A stretch of 64,000 bases of DNA, taken from the NCBI RefSeq assembly GCF_018390575.1, contig NZ_JAHBCJ010000008.1, positions 1 through 64,000 on the forward strand, in the 5' to 3' direction. The stretch is from Bhargavaea massiliensis (GTDB taxonomy: Bacteria; Bacillota; Bacilli; Bacillales_A; Planococcaceae). The translations under genes and the position numbers were made by a program. The notes below the pieces were generated by a model. It saw nothing but the letters and a program-made list of their open reading frames with translations. It was not told the DNA's origin and made no database searches. Positions 60,245 to 64,000 of this stretch are shown here, in pieces. Numbering within the stretch: position 1 is the first letter of the stretch; each line of letters begins with the position of its first letter.

Positions 60245-60989
60245 CGACGTTGCCCCCCAGAAGTGACAGCATGTTCAGGATGCGCTGGAAGAATGTCCTG
60301 CGGCGGTCGTCCTTGTGAATTTCATTGTAGTAGGCGCCGTCCTTGATAAAGAGCACACGGTCACAGTAACTGGCGGCAATCGGGTCATGCGTCACCATGA
60401 TGAACGTCGTGCGGTTTTCCCGGTTGATCGTCCCGAGCAGGTCCAGTACTTCGCGCGCCGCGTTCGAGTCGAGGTTCCCTGTCGGCTCGTCGGCCAGCAC
60501 GATCGATGGCCGGTGGACAAGGGCGCGCGCAATCGCGACACGCTGTTCCTGTCCGCCAGAGATTTCATCCGGACGTTTGTGCAGAATGCCTTCCAGTCCG
60601 AGCCGTGCCGTGATCGCCTTGACCCGGGCGTCCATTTCCGCGACGGGGAGCCGGTCGAGCGTCAGCGGAAGCACGATGTTTTCCTCGACGGTCAGCATAC
60701 GGAGCAGGTTAAAGTCCTGGAAGACGAAACCAAGCTCGCGGCGGCGGAAACGGGCCAGGTCATCCGGCCGGAGCACCGACGGATCGGTGCCTTTGATGAG
60801 GACCCTTCCCGATGTCGGCAGGTCGATGCCGGAAATCAGGTTCAAAAGCGTCGTCTTGCCGCTTCCGGAAGGGCCCATGACGGCAAGAAATTCCCCTTCC
60901 TCCACGTCAAAGCTGAGGCGGTCGAGCGCCCGGTGGGTCACTTTCCCCTCATAGATCTTGATGACGTCTTCAATGCTGACGATCGGCAT
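60216..60989 (-). CDS. BceA-type ABC transporter ATP-binding protein
   Basis: 257 aa from the ATG at 60987-60989. An upstream in-frame ATG lies inside the kinase gene. Walker [10 protein letters not shown], signature [15 protein letters not shown] and Walker [13 protein letters not shown] are present. The C-terminus is longer than usual. Overlaps both neighbours, so the four-gene module is tightly coupled. Confidence 0.94.
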   Translation of the reverse strand: MPIVSIEDVIKIYEGKVTHRALDRLSFDVEEGEFLAVMGPSGSGKTTLLNLISGIDLPTSGRVLIKGTDPSVLRPDDLARFRRRELGFVFQDFNLLRMLTVEENIVLPLTLDRLPVAEMDARVKAITARLGLEGILHKRPDEISGGQEQRVAIARALVHRPSIVLADEPTGNLDSNAAREVLDLLGTINRENRTTFIMVTHDPIAASYCDRVLFIKDGAYYNEIHKDDRRRTFFQRILNMLSLLGGNVDDLSSVRLP

Positions 60990-61998
60990 GCGCCTCTTCC
61001 TTTCCTTCTTCCTTCTTCTCCCTGAAGAGGACGGACACCGCCGTCCCCTCACCGGGTTCCGATTCAATCTCCAGGCCGTGTCCGAGCTGGTCGCACACTT
61101 CCTTTGCGATAAAAAGTCCCATCCCGGTGGACTCGCCCGTCAGCCTTCCGTTTTCCCCCGTAAAGAATGCGTGGGTCACGCGCTTCAGGTCAGATGCCGG
61201 GATACCGATTCCTTCATCACGGACGGTCAGCCGGATGCCGTCTTCTGTCCGGTCCGCGCTGAAGTAGACATGCCTGCCTTCACCTCGCGTGTATTTCACG
61301 GCATTCGTGATGAACTGGGCGATGATCGTTTTCATCCACTTCGGATCGGTCGTGACGGTGAGTCCCGCTTCGATCGAGGAAGACGGGTAGACCCGGTTGG
61401 TGATGAACAGCTTCTTGTGCTCCGAGATCACTTCACGCACAAGTGATGCAAGATCCGCACGGGCAATCTGCATGTCCCGCTCGAATGTGCCGAGCCGTGC
61501 ATTCAATAGGACGGTCTCAAGGCCGCGCCGGATCCGGTCGGCCTCTTCACCGATCGCCTCCCGGTCCACTTCCTCTTCCTGCAGGAGCAGTGAGATGACA
61601 GACAGCGGCGTTTTCATCTGGTGCACCCACTGGTTCATGAACGTCTCATGGCGCTCATTTTCCGATCGCAGCGCCTGCACTTCCTTCTGGTAGATGCCGT
61701 ACAATTCATGGCCGAATCGCTCCGCTTCGATAGTTTCCGGGGATTTCGAGGTCCGCATGAGCAGATCCTCCATCTTGGCCGGATGCCTCAGGATGCGATT
61801 GTAGTACGCCCTCCGTCCGATAAAGCGGGCCGCCAGGAAAAGCGTGGTCAGGATGAGAACCATCACGACCGAATACACGGCCGTGTCCACATTCCGGAAG
61901 CCGTCCAGCCAGTACAGCGACAGGATGAAAACCGTCAGCAGCGCATGGAACACAATATAGGCGGAGTGCTCCCGGACAAACAGGCGGAGCGCCTTCAT
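60970..61998 (-). CDS. BceS-type intramembrane-sensing histidine kinase
   Basis: 342 aa. Two N-terminal helices (about 13-32 and 41-60) leave only a short external loop. A DHp domain with His126 (NQWVHQMKTPLSV) and a HATPase domain (NAVKYT, DEGIGIP, GMGLFIAK) follow. The lack of a sensor domain is the mark of BceS-like kinases, which receive their signal from the partner ABC transporter encoded next to it. Confidence 0.94.
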   Translation of the reverse strand: MKALRLFVREHSAYIVFHALLTVFILSLYWLDGFRNVDTAVYSVVMVLILTTLFLAARFIGRRAYYNRILRHPAKMEDLLMRTSKSPETIEAERFGHELYGIYQKEVQALRSENERHETFMNQWVHQMKTPLSVISLLLQEEEVDREAIGEEADRIRRGLETVLLNARLGTFERDMQIARADLASLVREVISEHKKLFITNRVYPSSSIEAGLTVTTDPKWMKTIIAQFITNAVKYTRGEGRHVYFSADRTEDGIRLTVRDEGIGIPASDLKRVTHAFFTGENGRLTGESTGMGLFIAKEVCDQLGHGLEIESEPGEGTAVSVLFREKKEEGKEEAHADRQH

Positions 61999-62699
61999 GC
62001 TTCCTCCGGAGCGGCGATAAACCGGTAGCCCGCCCCGCGCACCGTTTCAATCTGGGATTGGATGCCGTAGTCGGCGAGCTTTTTGCGCACTCGGGTCATA
62101 TTGACGTTCAGCGTGTTTTCGTCGACAAACGCCTGGTCATCCCACAGCTCCTCGAGGAACCGTTCACGCGACACGACCTTCGGCGACTCGGACAAAAGCA
62201 GCTCGAGGATGACGCACTCCTTTTTTTGGAGCGGGATTTCCTCCCCATGCGCATGCAGTTCCATCCGCTCCGGGTACAGCTCCAGACGGCCGAGGCGGAT
62301 CGTCCGCTCCTCCATTTTCGGCGCGTATTCGCCGAACGACCGCCGCAAATGACTCCTGATCTTTGCCAGGACGATCTCATAGTTGAACGGCTTTGTGATA
62401 AAGTCGTCCCCTCCGTTCTCGAGCGCAAACACCTGGTCCATCTCGCCGGAGCGTGCCGAGATAAACAGGATTGGAACGGTCGTCCGCTGGCGCAACTGGC
62501 GGCACCAGTAATAGCCGTCATAGGACGGCAGGTTGATGTCGAGAAGGATCAGGTGAGGTGAGAACTCGGCCTCCGCCTCCAAGATCCGATCGAAGTCATC
62601 TGCGGTCTTCACATCGTAATGGTATTTCCGGAGCGTCTCGGCAAGCAGCGAGGCAATCTTCCGGTCGTCTTCAATGATGAGGATCCGGTGTTGTTCCAC
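61995..62699 (-). CDS. BceR-type OmpR-family response regulator
   Basis: 234 aa from GTG at 62697-62699 (GAGGG 7 nt upstream). Receiver with phospho-acceptor Asp54 (ILLDINLP) and Lys in TKPFNY, then a winged-helix C-terminal domain (about 130-230). It is first in the RR-HK-ATPase-permease operon and likely activates the transporter genes. Confidence 0.95.
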   Translation of the reverse strand: MEQHRILIIEDDRKIASLLAETLRKYHYDVKTADDFDRILEAEAEFSPHLILLDINLPSYDGYYWCRQLRQRTTVPILFISARSGEMDQVFALENGGDDFITKPFNYEIVLAKIRSHLRRSFGEYAPKMEERTIRLGRLELYPERMELHAHGEEIPLQKKECVILELLLSESPKVVSRERFLEELWDDQAFVDENTLNVNMTRVRKKLADYGIQSQIETVRGAGYRFIAAPEEA

Positions 62700-62781
62700 G
62701 GTCTTTCCCTCTTTTCCCATTCCGGTTCCGGCCTGTGAATCCGGCCGGAATCCGTGATTTTCACTGCTTTTATGATAGCAG

Positions 62782-62814
62782 AAAAGGGACCCGGCGTCTG
62801 TCGGGTCCCCTTCG
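62782..62814. terminator. Terminator of lplJ
   Basis: AGGGACCCG / CGGGTCCCC with a 7-nt loop, A-rich on one side and CTTTTC on the other, between lplJ and the response-regulator gene. Confidence 0.85.
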
Positions 62815-62829
62815 TATAGCTGAAGCTGA

Positions 62830-63822
62830 TCAGTAGATCAGATCGATGAATTCTTCTTTCGTAATGCCGCCGAGCCGCTTCTCGATGTCGATGCCCTCGA
62901 TGGCCTTCTCGATGCCTTCTGTGCTGTATTGCGCGCCTTTCAGTGCTTCTTCGATCTCGGCCACCTCGCCGACGCCAAAAAAGTCGCCGAAGATTGCCGC
63001 ATCCTCGATCTGGCCTTTGTTCACATTCAGCTTCACGTCGATGCCGCCGACCGGGAAGCGTTTGGAATGGGACATGTTGAACTTCGGTGACTTGCCGTAA
63101 TTCCAGTCCCAATTGCCGTAGCGCTTCTCGGACAGTTTCCTGATATTTTCCCAGTCGTCTTCCGTGAGCTCGATATACTCGATCTTGTCCTTGCCGCCGA
63201 AGATCTGTTCGAGGATGTACTGGCGGAACTCTTCGATCGTCATCGGCTCCTCGAGAAATTCGGAAATATTCGCCACACGGGACCGGATCGACTTGATGCC
63301 CTTGGATTCGATCTTGTCCTTTTTTACTTTGAGCGCGTTCACAACTTCGCCGATGTCCGTATCGAACATGAGCGTGCCATGGCTGTACATGCGGCCCTGC
63401 GTGGAGAACTGGGCGTTCCCGGAGATTTTGCGCCCTTCGACGAGCAGGTCGTTGCGCCCTTGGAGCTCGGCCTTTACACCGAGATTGTTGAGCGCGTCGA
63501 CGACCGGCTGCGTGAACTTCCTGAAGTTGCGGAAGCTCTCCCCGTCATCCTTCGTGATGAAGCTGTAATTCAGGTTGCCGAGGTCGTGGTATACCGCTCC
63601 GCCGCCGGACAGCCTGCGGACGACCTTGATGCCGTTTTTGTCCACGTAACCCGCGTCGATCTCCTCGATGGTGTTCTGGTTGCGGCCGACGATGATGGAC
63701 GGACCGTTAATGTAGAACAGCAGATAAGAATCCTTGTCCGTATCAAATGTGTTCAGGATATATTCCTCGATCGCGAGGTTGATGTACGGGTCGTGGTTGC
63801 CCTTGTTGTCGATGAATTTCAT
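62830..63822 (-). CDS. lplJ: Lipoate-protein ligase
   Basis: 330 aa from the ATG at 63820-63822 (GGAGG upstream). The LplA catalytic domain carries RRLSGGGAVYHDLGNLNYSF (key residues RR-SGGGAVYHD) near 70-90. The C-terminal accessory domain lies at about 250-330. It attaches scavenged lipoate to E2 subunits and GcvH using ATP. It is monocistronic, with a terminator. Confidence 0.95.
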   Translation of the reverse strand: MKFIDNKGNHDPYINLAIEEYILNTFDTDKDSYLLFYINGPSIIVGRNQNTIEEIDAGYVDKNGIKVVRRLSGGGAVYHDLGNLNYSFITKDDGESFRNFRKFTQPVVDALNNLGVKAELQGRNDLLVEGRKISGNAQFSTQGRMYSHGTLMFDTDIGEVVNALKVKKDKIESKGIKSIRSRVANISEFLEEPMTIEEFRQYILEQIFGGKDKIEYIELTEDDWENIRKLSEKRYGNWDWNYGKSPKFNMSHSKRFPVGGIDVKLNVNKGQIEDAAIFGDFFGVGEVAEIEEALKGAQYSTEGIEKAIEGIDIEKRLGGITKEEFIDLIY

Positions 63823-63950
63823 TGGATCGACCTCCTGTAATTTTCCTTCATTTAGTTTATCACACACCCCCGAAACGCTCCCGCGATTAGGTTGCCCGAA
63901 ATTGTCCGGAAGCAATCTGAAAAAATATTTGTAAAATTAGGTGAAAACCA

Positions 63951-63994
63951 TTGACACCCTCAACACTGTTATAATACACTGTGTACAATAACAG
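63951..63994 (+). promoter_or_regulatory. Promoter with long palindromic operator at the right edge
   Basis: TTGACA (63951-63956) and TACACT (63975-63980, 18-bp spacer) suggest a rightward promoter. A 29-bp imperfect palindrome CTGTTAT-N2-TACAC-N-GTGTA-N2-ATAACAG (63966-63994) covers the -10. The gene it controls lies outside the window. Confidence 0.6.
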
Positions 63995-64000
63995 TAGATG

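Noticed and set aside
63951-63975. TTGACA paired with TATAAT at 63970-63975
   Set aside because: The spacer would be 13 bp, too short. TACACT at 18 bp is the better -10.

Overview
The window is chromosomal DNA from a moderately GC-rich member of the Bacillales. It is most likely a Planococcaceae species of the Bhargavaea/Planococcus type. That inference rests on Bacillus-type operons (cggR-gapA-pgk-tpiA-gpmI-eno, nudix-rapZ-yvcK-whiA-crh, hprK-lgt-yvoD-ppaX-yvoF, uvrBA, comK), Firmicute regulatory sites (CggR, CtsR, LexA, FadR, cre, S-box), strong Shine-Dalgarno sites, frequent TTG/GTG starts and generally GC-rich codon use. The species was not determined.

Layout. 1-400: a 20-bp tandem repeat array. 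465-7600: the glycolytic gap operon with its repressor, operator and promoter. 7.6-10.3 kb: a glutaredoxin-like protein, TPM and LemA proteins, tRNA-Arg and CtsR-controlled clpP. 10.4-21 kb: the crh/whiA/yvcK/rapZ/nudix cluster, trxB, a TPR-HTH protein, and the hprK-lgt cluster. These hold much of the carbon-catabolite machinery (HprK, Crh) beside central glycolysis. 21-30.6 kb: an amidase, a DUF4097 protein, uvrA/uvrB, comK and small genes. 30.6-35.2 kb: enoyl-CoA hydratase, acyl-CoA ligase with a cre site, an AT-rich kinase-like gene and a cold-shock gene. 35.3-39.5 kb: a SAM riboswitch followed by three flavoenzymes, probably an organosulfur-scavenging operon. 39.5-47.8 kb: an SMR pair, a Cd/Zn efflux pair (cadC-cadA), several small genes and two related mobile elements. 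48.3-64 kb: TRIC channel, YknXYZ-type exporter, LysE exporter, S9 peptidase, FadR-controlled lcfB, a Bce-type peptide-sensing/detoxification module and lipoate ligase.

Two unexplained systems stand out. (1) Two AT-rich elements (41296-42256 and 45339-46490) share about 27-bp terminal inverted repeats starting TAACCCGTTC and are flanked by perfect 9-bp target duplications. Each sits exactly in the loop of a bidirectional Rho-independent terminator between convergent genes. They carry no transposase. They encode only tiny membrane proteins and bring their own terminators just inside each end, apparently replacing the one they broke. (2) Seven intergenic arrays (1-400, 21716-21840, 30680-30880, 31500-31583, 48256-48330, 56402-56506, 58235-58300) belong to several unrelated sequence families. 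All keep a rigid 20- or 21-bp period with no indels, and all abut the 3' end of a gene.

Regulation fits the gene content. Glycolysis is under CggR, the fatty-acid activating ligases are under cre or FadR sites, clpP is under CtsR and uvrBA is under LexA. The sulfur operon is under SAM, the cadmium pair is under CadC, and the ABC exporter is next to its own two-component system.
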